This document shows, piece by piece, positions 1-8,414 of a DNA stretch of 35,925 nucleotides; the stretch's first letter is position 1, and every line of letters begins with the position of its first letter. A program made the position numbers and the translations under genes. The stretch covers positions 1 to 35,925 of the forward strand of contig NZ_BKNN01000027.1 of the NCBI RefSeq assembly GCF_008993995.1, in the 5' to 3' direction. The notes under the pieces are model-generated. The model made no database searches. It was not told the DNA's origin and saw only the letters and a list, made by a program, of their open reading frames with translations. Origin of the DNA: Acinetobacter brisouii. GTDB taxonomy: Bacteria; Pseudomonadota; Gammaproteobacteria; Pseudomonadales; Moraxellaceae.

Positions 1-2
1 TG

Positions 3-185
3 AGTATTATCAATATATTGAGGCATACGCCTTTAGAGTCGGCAGGTAATTTGCCTAGACATTTAGAGCATTTATTAGAAAGTTCAAAAATGTATGTATT
101 ACCTGAAAAAAGGCATAGGCTGTGTCCGAGAGTAGTTAAAGGAAAACCTGCAAAATATCCAAAGAAAAAATGCCAATCAGCTTAA
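3..185 (+). CDS. IS4-type transposase, C-terminal fragment (cut by window edge)
   Basis: The open frame enters at the left edge and ends at TAA 183-185, giving about 60 residues. The tail is basic and ends in PRVVKGKPAKYPKKK plus a short end, which resembles the C-terminus of IS4-family transposases found in Acinetobacter. Only the tail is visible, so no catalytic DDE residues can be checked and it is unclear whether the element is intact upstream. The frame is intact as far as it can be seen. A short hairpin overlaps its stop codon. The family assignment comes from recognising the tail only. Confidence 0.55.
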   Translation, partial: SIINILRHTPLESAGNLPRHLEHLLESSKMYVLPEKRHRLCPRVVKGKPAKYPKKKCQSA

Positions 186-197
186 CTGACTGGCATT
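169..197. other. Imperfect hairpin over the transposase stop codon
   Basis: Two 12-nt arms (169-180 and 186-197, AATGCCAATCAG and CTGACTGGCATT) pair with one mismatch around a 5-nt loop holding the TAA. No T-run follows immediately. It may act as the 3' structure of the transposase mRNA or lie near the insertion sequence end. The exact IS boundary cannot be set from one side. Confidence 0.4.
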
Positions 198-264
198 AAT
201 GCAAGGCATGGTTTTTTATTCATGATGCTAAAATAGCCTAAGCAATATAGAGCTATAGGACATA

Positions 265-1605
265 CTAACCAATTTGAATATCTGTCGTTGGATGCTTTAA
301 ACGACTTTTCTTTGGTGTTGCAATTAAATAAGCCAATGTCAGAGGACCTAAACGTCCTGCATACATCAGAATACATAAAAGAGATAACCCCGATGGACTG
401 AGTTCATTGGTTACGCCACGAGAAAGTCCAACTGTACATGCGGCTGACATGACTTCAAACAGTAAGTCGAGAAAATTTTTATTTGGTTCTAAAATCAGCA
501 TTACAAACAGACCAAGAAAAATCAGCATGCATGTAATTAAGGTAACAGCCAACGCTTTAAATGCAGTTTCATGTGAGATGGAATGTCTAAAAATCCGAAT
601 TTCATCACTACGTCTTAAAAATGCCACCACACTACAGGCTAAAACAATAAACGTCCCAACTTTAATCCCACCAGCGGTACTTAAAGACCCACCACCAATG
701 AACATGAGTAACATTGTCAGTAGTGTTGCCGCATTGCCCATTTGTCCTAAATCAACAGTATTAAATCCTGACGAACGAGGAACGGTTGCATGTACCCAAG
801 CATTCACAGCTTGATCGGTCAGAGACATATTTCCTAACGTTAGCGGGTTATTGGCTTCTAATATCCAAATCAAAACAAATGAAATGATATTGAGTGCAGC
901 AATTGTCATTAAAACCAATTTACTGTTGGCGCTGAGTTTCTTCCAACGTAAGGTTCGCTTTAAGTCCATTAACACCAAAAAACCTAATCCGCCGATACTA
1001 TATAAACAGCTAATGCAGAAACAAATCCAATAATCTTGATAAAAATCGACGAGTCCATGCGGGGAAAGCGCAAAGCCTGCATTATTAAATGAAGAAATAC
1101 TATAAAAAATAGCATAGTGCAGGGCGGTACTCAGGGGAAATTCGGGGAGCCAAAGGAGTGTTAAGATCAGTATCCCAATTGCCTGAAAAAATACCGTATA
1201 TAAAAAGACATTCTTTGCAATTAAAACCGCTTTATTTAAACTGGTTTGTCCAAGTGTATCTTGCACCATGAGTTGTTGGCGTAAACCCAAATTGGGTGAC
1301 AGGCTCATGGCAGCCAATACAGCGAAGGTGGTAAATCCTAATCCTCCAATTTGAATTAAGGTCAGTAAAACCACTTGTCCAAATGGAGTGAGTGATTCAC
1401 CGATATTAATCACCGAGAGCCCTGTAATGGTCACGGCAGATGTTGCAGTAAATAAAGCATCCATCCAAGATAAATCAGCATAATGTGCCATAGGTAGTTT
1501 GAGTAAGATTGTACCTATGCAAATACAACTGAGAAAGCCGAGAGCCAAAAGTTTAGGTGGACTGATATTGAGTGTTTTTTTTGGTGCAGATTTGAGATAA
1601 ATCAT
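265..1605 (-). CDS. ktrB: TrkH/KtrB-family potassium uptake, membrane subunit
   Basis: This 446-residue polytopic membrane protein has the repeated membrane-pore-membrane layout of TrkH/KtrB potassium translocation subunits. Visible pore-type segments include the stretch around TATSAVTITGLS and later P-loop-like pieces containing SSFNNAGF, GGSLSTAGGIK and SAACTVGLSRG. The C-terminal GRLGPLTLAYL stretch is typical of KtrB. The length fits KtrB (about 450) and is shorter than the usual 480-residue TrkH. The start codon overlaps the ktrA stop as ATGA, so the two are translationally coupled. The predicted role is K+ (or Na+-coupled K+) uptake across the inner membrane, gated by the cytoplasmic KtrA ring. 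The gene ends about 80 bp from an IS4 transposase tail and appears complete. Confidence 0.9.
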   Translation of the reverse strand: MIYLKSAPKKTLNISPPKLLALGFLSCICIGTILLKLPMAHYADLSWMDALFTATSAVTITGLSVINIGESLTPFGQVVLLTLIQIGGLGFTTFAVLAAMSLSPNLGLRQQLMVQDTLGQTSLNKAVLIAKNVFLYTVFFQAIGILILTLLWLPEFPLSTALHYAIFYSISSFNNAGFALSPHGLVDFYQDYWICFCISCLYSIGGLGFLVLMDLKRTLRWKKLSANSKLVLMTIAALNIISFVLIWILEANNPLTLGNMSLTDQAVNAWVHATVPRSSGFNTVDLGQMGNAATLLTMLLMFIGGGSLSTAGGIKVGTFIVLACSVVAFLRRSDEIRIFRHSISHETAFKALAVTLITCMLIFLGLFVMLILEPNKNFLDLLFEVMSAACTVGLSRGVTNELSPSGLSLLCILMYAGRLGPLTLAYLIATPKKSRLKHPTTDIQIG

Positions 1606-2258
1606 GGACTAAAGCTCTCGGATAAGCGCTGTAAGTCGCTTTGTAAACCCTCTAAAATCAGTAAATCACCTTGCTGTAAGGTGGTGAAATGTGCATTTGT
1701 TTCATAAAAAACTGTTGTGCCACGCTTGAGCATGAGAACACGTACCATACTGGAAATGCGCATTAAATCAGCTAAATGTGCGCCTTGTAACTGTGCTGGA
1801 ATCACAATTTTGACAATAAAACGATCATGATCTAAAGCCATATAACGGCTAACAATTGGGTAGCTGAGTGTATGTGCAATACGGATGCCCATATCTTGTT
1901 CAGGGTGAATAATCTTATCAATGCCTAAATGAGACAAGATCATATGATGGGATTTGGTTTTGGCTTTTACCCAAATTTTGCTAACCCCTAAATTTTTTAA
2001 ATTCAGTACACATAAAATACTGGCTTCGATATCCTCACCAATTGCTACAATTGCGGCTTCACATTTCTGAACATTCAATTCTTCAAGCACTTTCTCGTCG
2101 GTTGCATCGGCAATCACAGCATGTGTGATACGATCAGCAACATTTTCAATATTGCGCTGAACCGTATCAATGCCGATCACATCATGATTGAGTCGGGTTA
2201 ATTCAGTTGCAACAGTTTCACCAAAACTACCCAAACCAATAACAGTAAAAATTGCCAT
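1602..2258 (-). CDS. ktrA: KtrA/TrkA-type RCK nucleotide-binding regulator of K+ uptake
   Basis: The 218-residue cytoplasmic protein has an N-terminal Rossmann RCK domain, beginning FTVIGLGSFGETVA with the GxGxxG nucleotide loop and an acidic strand end (VIGID). An RCK-C domain follows in the last 80 residues. Such proteins form octameric rings that bind ATP/ADP or NAD(H) and open the KtrB pore. The single RCK-N/RCK-C pair gives KtrA size rather than the duplicated 458-residue TrkA. I chose the ATG at 2258 because AGGAAC lies about 7 nt upstream. A longer frame reaching 2285 lacks such a site. It is first in a two-gene operon and overlaps ktrB by 4 bp. Confidence 0.9.
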   Translation of the reverse strand: MAIFTVIGLGSFGETVATELTRLNHDVIGIDTVQRNIENVADRITHAVIADATDEKVLEELNVQKCEAAIVAIGEDIEASILCVLNLKNLGVSKIWVKAKTKSHHMILSHLGIDKIIHPEQDMGIRIAHTLSYPIVSRYMALDHDRFIVKIVIPAQLQGAHLADLMRISSMVRVLMLKRGTTVFYETNAHFTTLQQGDLLILEGLQSDLQRLSESFSP

Positions 2259-2412
2259 AATGTTCCTATATATCAAGTGGCACAACAGTATAAAAATATC
2301 TTAATTATTCTTGGTTTAAACAAAAAGTGATGGAATGTAATAAAAAAATTTTTCAACAATCAGAAAATTCTTTTAATATAACCTCAGATGTTATCCAATA
2401 AGAAGAGCAAAC

Positions 2413-2901
2413 ATGATTAACCAACTATATTCAACATTAAAACAGAGTTTTCGCCCATTAGAAACGGCGCATTTACCTGAACAGAAAGATGACTTTGAAA
2501 CGCTGTGTGATTGGCTCAATCAACAAGGGTCAAATTTACAATATGTCGAATTAAAACAATATTTTGATAATGGTTTGGAAGATTGCCAATTATTCCAGCA
2601 GCATCAGGTCGATATTTCAGCCTTACAAGAAAAGATTGATCATGATATTGAAGCCGCTTTACCCGACGAAGATCAGGAAGATGAATGTGATCAGGCAATT
2701 GATTTTTATGATACGGTGTTTGACACTTTATTTGACAATATTAAAGCGGTTGCAGATCCACTCGAATTAAAATTATTGGTGGTGGTACGTGAAAATCCTT
2801 ATTGGATGGTTGTACCTAACCATGATGAAAAAATCCAAAAACTCATTCAGTCCTTTAATTCTATTTTTGCCAAAGACAATCTATTCTTGGTTGAACACTA
2901 A
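2413..2901 (+). CDS. Hypothetical acidic protein, 162 aa
   Basis: I do not recognise a named family. The protein is soluble and strongly acidic, with a DEDQEDECDQ-type patch near residues 85-95. It has no signal peptide, membrane helix or cysteine motif. The composition suggests alpha-helix at the start, with a short hydrophobic beta-like stretch (LKLLVVVREN) near residue 120. GAAGAG lies about 8 nt before the ATG. The gene stands alone: ktrA is divergent upstream and ilvA is convergent downstream, with a shared bidirectional terminator. A cytoplasmic housekeeping or accessory role is possible, but nothing in the context points to one. Confidence 0.75.
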   Translation: MINQLYSTLKQSFRPLETAHLPEQKDDFETLCDWLNQQGSNLQYVELKQYFDNGLEDCQLFQQHQVDISALQEKIDHDIEAALPDEDQEDECDQAIDFYDTVFDTLFDNIKAVADPLELKLLVVVRENPYWMVVPNHDEKIQKLIQSFNSIFAKDNLFLVEH

Positions 2902-2924
2902 GCCTGATTACATGATCTGAAAAT

Positions 2925-2955
2925 AAAAAAACCGATGTAAAAACATCGGTTTTTT
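2925..2955. terminator. Bidirectional rho-independent terminator
   Basis: ACCGATGT (2931-2938) pairs with ACATCGGT (2943-2950) around a 4-A loop. An A-run lies before the stem and a T-run after it, so the structure works on both strands. It sits between the stop codons of two convergent genes, the 162-aa unknown and ilvA. Confidence 0.9.
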
Positions 2956-2968
2956 ATGCAGTATGCGC

Positions 2969-4507
2969 TTATTTTAAGAAGCGTTTATAGCCCAAGTTTT
3001 GGCTAATTTCTTCATACGGATACGTAATTTTCTCTAAAGTTTCAATCAACACATCTGGCTTTTCATCGGCATCAGTAGCTTGTAAGCCAACCAAAACACG
3101 TCCTTCGGCAGCACCGTGGTTACGATAATGGAATAATGTGATGTTGTGTGTTGGGCCTAAGCGTTCAAGGAAGGTGAGTAATGCACCTGGACGTTCAGGG
3201 AATTCGACACGGAATAAACGTTCATTGTCGATATTGGCATGACCACCGATTAAATAACGAATGTGTAGTTTTGCAACTTCATCATCGGACAAATCGTCCA
3301 CATCGTAACTGGATTTGAGTGACTCAAAGATTTCCTTACGCTCAGCCTGACCACCTTTTAAGCTAATACCCACAAACACTTGAGCAGAATGCTCATCATT
3401 ACAGCGGTAGTTGAATTCGGTAATATTACGACCTTGTAAGGCACGGCAGAAGTTAAGGAATGAACCTTTTTCTTCTGGAATAGTGACAGCATAAATAGCT
3501 TCGCGGTGTTCACCTAGCTCTGTACGTTCGGCAATATAGCGCAAACGGTCAAAGTTCATATTGGCACCACACACGATAGACACCATGTTTTTGCCTTGAA
3601 TATGGGTTTCAGCAACGAATTTCTTGATTGCAGCGAGTGCCATTGCACCCGATGGTTCAACAATACTGCGGGTTTCATCGTAAGTGTCTTTGATCGCTGC
3701 GCAGATTTCATCGGTATTCACGGTGATGATTTCAGGCTCAATCACTTTGCCTGAACCATCGGACTTGTCCATACGCAAAATGTCAAATGGCAATGCACCA
3801 ATTTGTGCAACTGCTGTACCGTCAGCAAATAAACCCACATGAGGTAGAACAACACGTTCATTGGCTGCTAGAGCGGCTTTTAAACATGCAGATTCATCAT
3901 ATTCAACGCCAACAACTTTGACATGCGGTGCAACTTCACCAAAGTAAGCAGCAATTCCTGAAATCAGACCACCACCACCAACAGCAACAAAGATGTAATC
4001 GACTTCGCGCCATTGGCGATGAATTTCGTTGGCAATTGTGCCTTGACCAGCGATCACCATTTCATCGTCATACGGTGGAATGAATGTAAGACCTTCTTCT
4101 TGTGCGCGTTGCTGTGCGTATTTGTTGGCAGCATCAAAAGCATCGCCGTGTAGCACAACTTGTCCACCAAGACGTTTTACGGCTTGAACTTTAATATCTG
4201 GCGTGGTTTGTGGCATTACAATAATGGCTGGAATATTCAGTTTCGCGCCAGACAATGCCACGCCCTGTGCATGGTTACCTGCTGAGGCTGTAATTACACC
4301 ACGCTCTAACTGTTCTTTAGGGAGTTGGCTGATCCGGTTATAAGCACCACGCAGCTTGAAAGAAAAAACAGGTTGTAAATCTTCACGCTTCAGACGAATG
4401 TTATTGTTAAGTTTTTGACTAATTCGTGGTGCTGCTTCGAGAGGAGATTCAATTGCAACGTCATAGACTGTTGCTTGTAAAATTTGTCTTACCAAGCGAA
4501 ACAACAT
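2969..4507 (-). CDS. ilvA: Threonine ammonia-lyase, biosynthetic (threonine deaminase)
   Basis: PLP enzyme converting L-threonine to 2-oxobutanoate and ammonia, the committed step of isoleucine synthesis. SFKLRGAYN carries the Schiff-base lysine (Lys51), ASAGNHAQG is the substrate loop, and the glycine-rich VGGGG loop binds the PLP phosphate. The last 180 residues form two ACT-like regulatory domains (one starts EHREAIYAVTIPE, the other after FRVEFPERPGALL) that would sense isoleucine and valine. At 512 residues it matches the long, feedback-regulated IlvA class. Two in-frame ATGs lie 6 nt apart. GGA is 8 nt before the second (4507) but too close to the first (4513), so I prefer 4507. The gene is divergent from rpiA. 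Confidence 0.95.
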   Translation of the reverse strand: MLFRLVRQILQATVYDVAIESPLEAAPRISQKLNNNIRLKREDLQPVFSFKLRGAYNRISQLPKEQLERGVITASAGNHAQGVALSGAKLNIPAIIVMPQTTPDIKVQAVKRLGGQVVLHGDAFDAANKYAQQRAQEEGLTFIPPYDDEMVIAGQGTIANEIHRQWREVDYIFVAVGGGGLISGIAAYFGEVAPHVKVVGVEYDESACLKAALAANERVVLPHVGLFADGTAVAQIGALPFDILRMDKSDGSGKVIEPEIITVNTDEICAAIKDTYDETRSIVEPSGAMALAAIKKFVAETHIQGKNMVSIVCGANMNFDRLRYIAERTELGEHREAIYAVTIPEEKGSFLNFCRALQGRNITEFNYRCNDEHSAQVFVGISLKGGQAERKEIFESLKSSYDVDDLSDDEVAKLHIRYLIGGHANIDNERLFRVEFPERPGALLTFLERLGPTHNITLFHYRNHGAAEGRVLVGLQATDADEKPDVLIETLEKITYPYEEISQNLGYKRFLK

Positions 4508-4623
4508 GTTCATATTCCATTTAACAGTTTAAAATAGGCTAGCATTGTAACAAACCGCTTGTCTTTTGGGCGGCTAAATTACGCTAAATCTTTCATCATT
4601 TGAGATATTGAGTTAAAACCATT

Positions 4624-5310
4624 ATGAGTCTATATGCAACCCAAGATGCGAAAAAACAAGCCGCAGCAGAAGCAGCGTTGAAACATTTGCCAAGAGGCGG
4701 CATTTTAGGTGTTGGTACAGGCAGTACCGTCAACTTCTTAATTGATTTATTACCAGAATTACAACTTGAAGCCGCAGTAGCAAGCTCAACAGCAACTGCG
4801 GAACGTTTAACTAAACTTGGTATTGAAGTGATCGATATGAACCAAGTGGGTAGCCTCGATGCTTATGTCGATGGTGCAGATGAAATTGATCGTCACTTGC
4901 ACATGATCAAAGGCGGCGGTGCAGCACTGACTCGTGAAAAAATTGTGGCGTCGATTGCCCGTAAATTTGTATGTATCGTGGATGACTCTAAATGGGTTGA
5001 ACAATTGGGTCGTGAGTTCCCACTGCCAGTTGAAGTGATTCCAATGGCACGTTCTGCGGTTGCCCGTAAATTGGTTTCTTTAGGTGGTGATCCAGTATTT
5101 CGTATGAATGAAGACGAACATGCGGTCATGACGGATAATGGCAATGTGATTTTAGATGTTTATAACTTAAATATCTTGGATGCGTTGGATCTTGAAAAAA
5201 CCATCAATAATATTCCGGGTGTGGTGACCAATGGTATTTTTGCCTTAAACAAGGCAGATATTGCGATTGTTGCAACCAACAACGGCATTGAAGAACGTTT
5301 CGCTGTTTAA
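4624..5310 (+). CDS. rpiA: Ribose-5-phosphate isomerase A
   Basis: Interconverts ribose 5-phosphate and ribulose 5-phosphate in the non-oxidative pentose phosphate pathway. The 228-residue protein (E. coli RpiA is 219) shows the GVGTGSTV phosphate loop near residue 30, the SSTAT segment, YVDGADEID with the catalytic aspartates, and [11 protein letters not shown] with the catalytic lysine and glutamate. The sequence is complete and collinear with the family. It is divergent from ilvA across about 110 bp. The next gene starts 1 bp after its stop, so the two are probably co-transcribed. The ribosome binding site is weak. Confidence 0.96.
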   Translation: MSLYATQDAKKQAAAEAALKHLPRGGILGVGTGSTVNFLIDLLPELQLEAAVASSTATAERLTKLGIEVIDMNQVGSLDAYVDGADEIDRHLHMIKGGGAALTREKIVASIARKFVCIVDDSKWVEQLGREFPLPVEVIPMARSAVARKLVSLGGDPVFRMNEDEHAVMTDNGNVILDVYNLNILDALDLEKTINNIPGVVTNGIFALNKADIAIVATNNGIEERFAV

Positions 5311-5311
5311 C

Positions 5312-5980
5312 ATGTCGCAGGTTCATTTACCTGAAGTTAAAATTGTACGTCATGCAAGGGCAACTCAGTTGCGCTTGCGTGTCTATACCCATGAAATTCG
5401 TTTAACAGTTCCTCTGCGTTGTCGAGCGAAGCAAATTCAACAATTCCTAAAAGACTCAGAATCATGGTTACAAGAGACTTGGCAAAAAGTCCAACAACAA
5501 AGCCCCGTTCATTTTCCTGAAAACATATCACTATTATACTATCCTCAAGTCCAGATTGTGCAGCGAGAGCAACGAGCTGGTTTTAGCTTTAAAGCAGAAC
5601 AAGCCATTGTTTTTGTGAATCAGCAGGCACCAGAACAAGCCTTGAAAAGCTTTGTGATTGCGTATGCCAAACAGGTTTTACCTGATCTTTTACAAGAAAT
5701 TAGCCAACAGACGGGTTTGTCTTATCAGTCCTGTCAGGTACGCTTTGCCAAATCGCGTTGGGGAAGTTGCAGTACACAACAGAAAATTATGCTAAATGCC
5801 GCACTGGTTTTATTGCCAAAAGAAATAATCCATTATGTTTGTGTGCATGAGCTTGCACATACCCGTTATTTTAATCATAGTGCAGAATTCTGGCAGGAAG
5901 TGGCGCGACATGATGCTGATTTTCAGCAACATCGCCAACAATTAAAAATGGTGCAGTGGGCAAATTGGTGGCTGGTTTAA
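5312..5980 (+). CDS. YgjP/SprT-like zinc metallopeptidase-domain protein
   Basis: The 222-residue protein belongs to the YgjP-like (DUF45/M48-type) metallopeptidase group. The signature KSRWGSCS is at residues 147-154 and the zinc motif HELAH at 179-183, followed by a downstream acidic AEFW segment. The N-terminal 100 residues are beta-rich and family-like. The physiological substrate of these proteins is not firmly known. The start at 5312 is 1 bp after the rpiA stop and gives the family-typical N-terminus; the frame stays open upstream inside rpiA but those residues do not belong. Coupling to rpiA looks positional only. Confidence 0.88.
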   Translation: MSQVHLPEVKIVRHARATQLRLRVYTHEIRLTVPLRCRAKQIQQFLKDSESWLQETWQKVQQQSPVHFPENISLLYYPQVQIVQREQRAGFSFKAEQAIVFVNQQAPEQALKSFVIAYAKQVLPDLLQEISQQTGLSYQSCQVRFAKSRWGSCSTQQKIMLNAALVLLPKEIIHYVCVHELAHTRYFNHSAEFWQEVARHDADFQQHRQQLKMVQWANWWLV

Positions 5981-6106
5981 TCTTAAATAAAATTTGATAC
6001 ATGAAAAATCTATGCAGTTGATTATGAAATAGGTTTAGAAAACCTCATCTTCCTGTCATACTAGCTCAACTTATTTTTTTTAAAAGACAACATGAGGTAA
6101 TACAAC

Positions 6107-7156
6107 GTGATTTCAGTGGGTATTGTAGGTGGCACAGGTTATACAGGCGTTGAATTACTTCGTCTTCTACTGAAACATGCACAAGTACAAGTGCGAGTGC
6201 TTACATCACGAACTGAAGCAGGTAAGCGTGTTGCCGATATGTTCCCAAGTTTACGCGGGCATACCGATTTAGAATTTTCCGATTTAGATTTAGATGTCCT
6301 TAAACAATGTGACGTTGTATTTTTTGCTACACCACATGGCGTAGCGATGCAGCATGCGCAAGCGTTGATCGAAGCCAACACTAAAGTCATTGATTTGGCG
6401 GCTGACTTCCGTTTACAGAATTTAGAACAATTTGAAAAATGGTATGGCATGCAGCATGCCTGCCCAGAATTATTAAAAGATTCTGTTTATGGTTTATCTG
6501 AATTAAACCGTGAGCAAATCAAAAATGCCAACGTCATTGGTAATCCGGGTTGTTATCCAACCACAGTTCAACTTGGTCTAGCACCAGTCCTGAAAGCAGC
6601 ACAAGATCTAATTAAACCTGAAAGTATTATTATTGATGCAAAATCAGGTGTATCTGGTGCAGGTCGTAAAGCAAGCCTTGGCATGATCTACTCAGAAAAT
6701 GCAGATAACTTTAAAGCTTATGGTGTTGCAGGGCATCGTCACCATCCAGAAATTGTGGAAGCACTTGAAAATATTTCAGGTCAAAAAGGTGTATTTGAAC
6801 AGATTATTTTTGTTCCGCATCTTGTTCCAATGATTCGTGGCATGTTGAGTACGATCTATGTGGATTTGACAGAAGCAGGTGCAGCAATTGATTTACAGGC
6901 ATTATATGAGCAGTTCTATGCCAATGAAGCTTTTGTTGATGTCATGCCCGCAGGAAGCTCTCCAGAAACACGAAGTGTACGTGGCGCAAATCAATTGCGC
7001 ATTGCGCTACACAAACCAAGCCCAAATAAACTGATTGTACTTTCTGCCCAAGATAACTTGGTGAAAGGTGCTGCAGGTCAAGCAGTGCAAAACATGAATA
7101 TCATGTTTGGTTTTGCAGAAGATGAAGGCTTGGCAGGGATTGGTTTATTACCATAA
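6107..7156 (+). CDS. argC: N-acetyl-gamma-glutamyl-phosphate reductase
   Basis: Reduces N-acetylglutamyl phosphate to the semialdehyde with NADPH, the third step of arginine synthesis. [15 protein letters not shown] at the N-terminus is the NADPH-binding loop. GNPGCYPT carries the catalytic cysteine (Cys149), and GHRHHPEI supplies the active-site histidine region. At 349 residues it fits the long-type ArgC. The start codon is GTG, supported by GAGGTAA about 6 nt upstream. The gene stands apart from other arginine genes here. A strong hairpin follows the stop. Confidence 0.96.
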   Translation: MISVGIVGGTGYTGVELLRLLLKHAQVQVRVLTSRTEAGKRVADMFPSLRGHTDLEFSDLDLDVLKQCDVVFFATPHGVAMQHAQALIEANTKVIDLAADFRLQNLEQFEKWYGMQHACPELLKDSVYGLSELNREQIKNANVIGNPGCYPTTVQLGLAPVLKAAQDLIKPESIIIDAKSGVSGAGRKASLGMIYSENADNFKAYGVAGHRHHPEIVEALENISGQKGVFEQIIFVPHLVPMIRGMLSTIYVDLTEAGAAIDLQALYEQFYANEAFVDVMPAGSSPETRSVRGANQLRIALHKPSPNKLIVLSAQDNLVKGAAGQAVQNMNIMFGFAEDEGLAGIGLLP

Positions 7157-7170
7157 CGTTTTAAGTAGGA

Positions 7171-7193
7171 TGTGCCATCATGGTGATGGCACA
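7171..7193. other. Perfect hairpin between argC and the DUF6776 gene
   Basis: Ten-base arms TGTGCCATCA and TGATGGCACA are separated by a 3-nt loop. No T-run follows, so it is a weak candidate terminator. It could instead be an mRNA 3'-end stabiliser or processing signal between argC and the next gene. Confidence 0.5.
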
Positions 7194-7212
7194 GCAAAAT
7201 TGAGCATTCGTG

Positions 7213-7968
7213 ATGACAGATCAAACTACAGAATCGAATAATCCTCTAGACTCATACGCTGAGCCAAAACCCTCTTTTTTACAAACCAATAAATTCTTGA
7301 TATTGGCTGGAATTGTGCTGCTGTGTGGTGGAACCATACTCGGATATTCGGTAGGGCACCGACAAGGTCTATCCGTTGTAGGTTACGATGCGGATGCCCA
7401 AGCGTTGATTGAAGTTGTACAAAAGCAGAAAGATACCTTAGCAAGTTTGAATAAAAGCTATAACATGGCTGTTCAGGAGCGTGATATTGCAGTGAGCAAT
7501 ACCAATGACTTAACGACCGCCCTGAATCAAGCTAAGGATGATTTATCGATTGCGCAATCGCAAAGTCAGATTTATCGTGAAGTATTACGTCAGCGCGGTG
7601 GTTTAAGTCTAACTATACAAAACTTAAGTGTTAAACCTCTCCCTGAAAATGCCTATGAATATCAGCTTGATTTGGCGCAGGTGAGTCCAAATAACAGTCG
7701 TGCTGTAGGCTCTATTGAAATTCGTTTAATTCGTGGTTCAGAAGTCTTGGTCGTGCCAATGGAAGACAGTAATTTTAATTTCATGGACTTTGAGCGTCTA
7801 ACGGGTCGTTGGACGATGCCAAAAGGCTTTGTACCACAATATATTGAAATTCATGTCAACGGATCAGTTCCTGAAGTTCGACGTTTTAGTTGGCTACAGG
7901 GTGAAGAAGTTAAAAACTCACCAGCTTTTGTGTCTGAAGTTCCACAAGCAGAAGCACGTACCCAATAA
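7213..7968 (+). CDS. DUF6776-type membrane-anchored coiled-coil protein
   Basis: The protein has 251 residues (252 if the GTG immediately before the ATG is used). It has a cytoplasmic N-tail, one transmembrane helix at about residues 27-47 ([20 protein letters not shown]), then a heptad-rich coiled coil at about 60-125. A C-terminal beta domain follows, with [20 protein letters not shown] and RRFSW near the end. I recognise this layout as DUF6776, known from Acinetobacter and Pseudomonas relatives, without an established function. The C-terminal domain would face the periplasm. clpS and clpA follow on the same strand, but a gap before clpS suggests a separate promoter there. Confidence 0.75.
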   Translation: MTDQTTESNNPLDSYAEPKPSFLQTNKFLILAGIVLLCGGTILGYSVGHRQGLSVVGYDADAQALIEVVQKQKDTLASLNKSYNMAVQERDIAVSNTNDLTTALNQAKDDLSIAQSQSQIYREVLRQRGGLSLTIQNLSVKPLPENAYEYQLDLAQVSPNNSRAVGSIEIRLIRGSEVLVVPMEDSNFNFMDFERLTGRWTMPKGFVPQYIEIHVNGSVPEVRRFSWLQGEEVKNSPAFVSEVPQAEARTQ

Positions 7969-8075
7969 TCATGGCATTAGATGTTGTAATCAGAATGAAA
8001 CGAAAAATTTGTTTAAATGATGTAAGAGCAGCTTTTCAGCAATCAGGCTATGTAGATTGGCATTTAACCCCAATC

Positions 8076-8402
8076 ATGCATGATTCAACAGAAGATGATC
8101 ATCCAGATTCTGATCTTGCTGTGAAAACTGCACCACCTGAATTAAAGCGTCCACCTTTGTACGCTGTGGTGTTGTTGAATGACGATTACACCCCAATGGA
8201 CTTTGTTATTGAAATTTTACAAGAATTCTTTGCAATGAATCTTGACCAAGCTACTCAAGTAATGCTAACTGTACATTATGAGGGGAAAGGTGTTGCAGGC
8301 GTTTACCCTCGAGATATTGCTGAGACAAAAGCAAATCAGGTCAATAACTACGCTCGGTCCCAAGGTCATCCATTACTTTGCCAGATTGAGCCAAAATCAT
8401 AA
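8076..8402 (+). CDS. clpS: ATP-dependent Clp protease adaptor ClpS
   Basis: ClpS binds the ClpA N-domain and delivers N-degron substrates bearing bulky or aromatic N-terminal residues. The core shows the N-degron pocket motif [14 protein letters not shown], then [20 protein letters not shown], a classical ClpS signature. From the ATG at 8076 the protein has 108 residues, close to the E. coli length of 106. The frame is open further upstream to an ATG at 7971 (143 residues), but those extra residues do not resemble ClpS and no good ribosome binding site is seen at either start. The start is therefore uncertain. clpA begins 12 bp after the stop. Confidence 0.92.
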   Translation: MHDSTEDDHPDSDLAVKTAPPELKRPPLYAVVLLNDDYTPMDFVIEILQEFFAMNLDQATQVMLTVHYEGKGVAGVYPRDIAETKANQVNNYARSQGHPLLCQIEPKS

Positions 8403-8414
8403 TAAGGGGGTCAC

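Noticed and set aside
7971-8075. An N-terminal extension of ClpS by 35 residues
   Set aside because: The residues are not ClpS-like and the shorter form matches the family length; the start remains uncertain.
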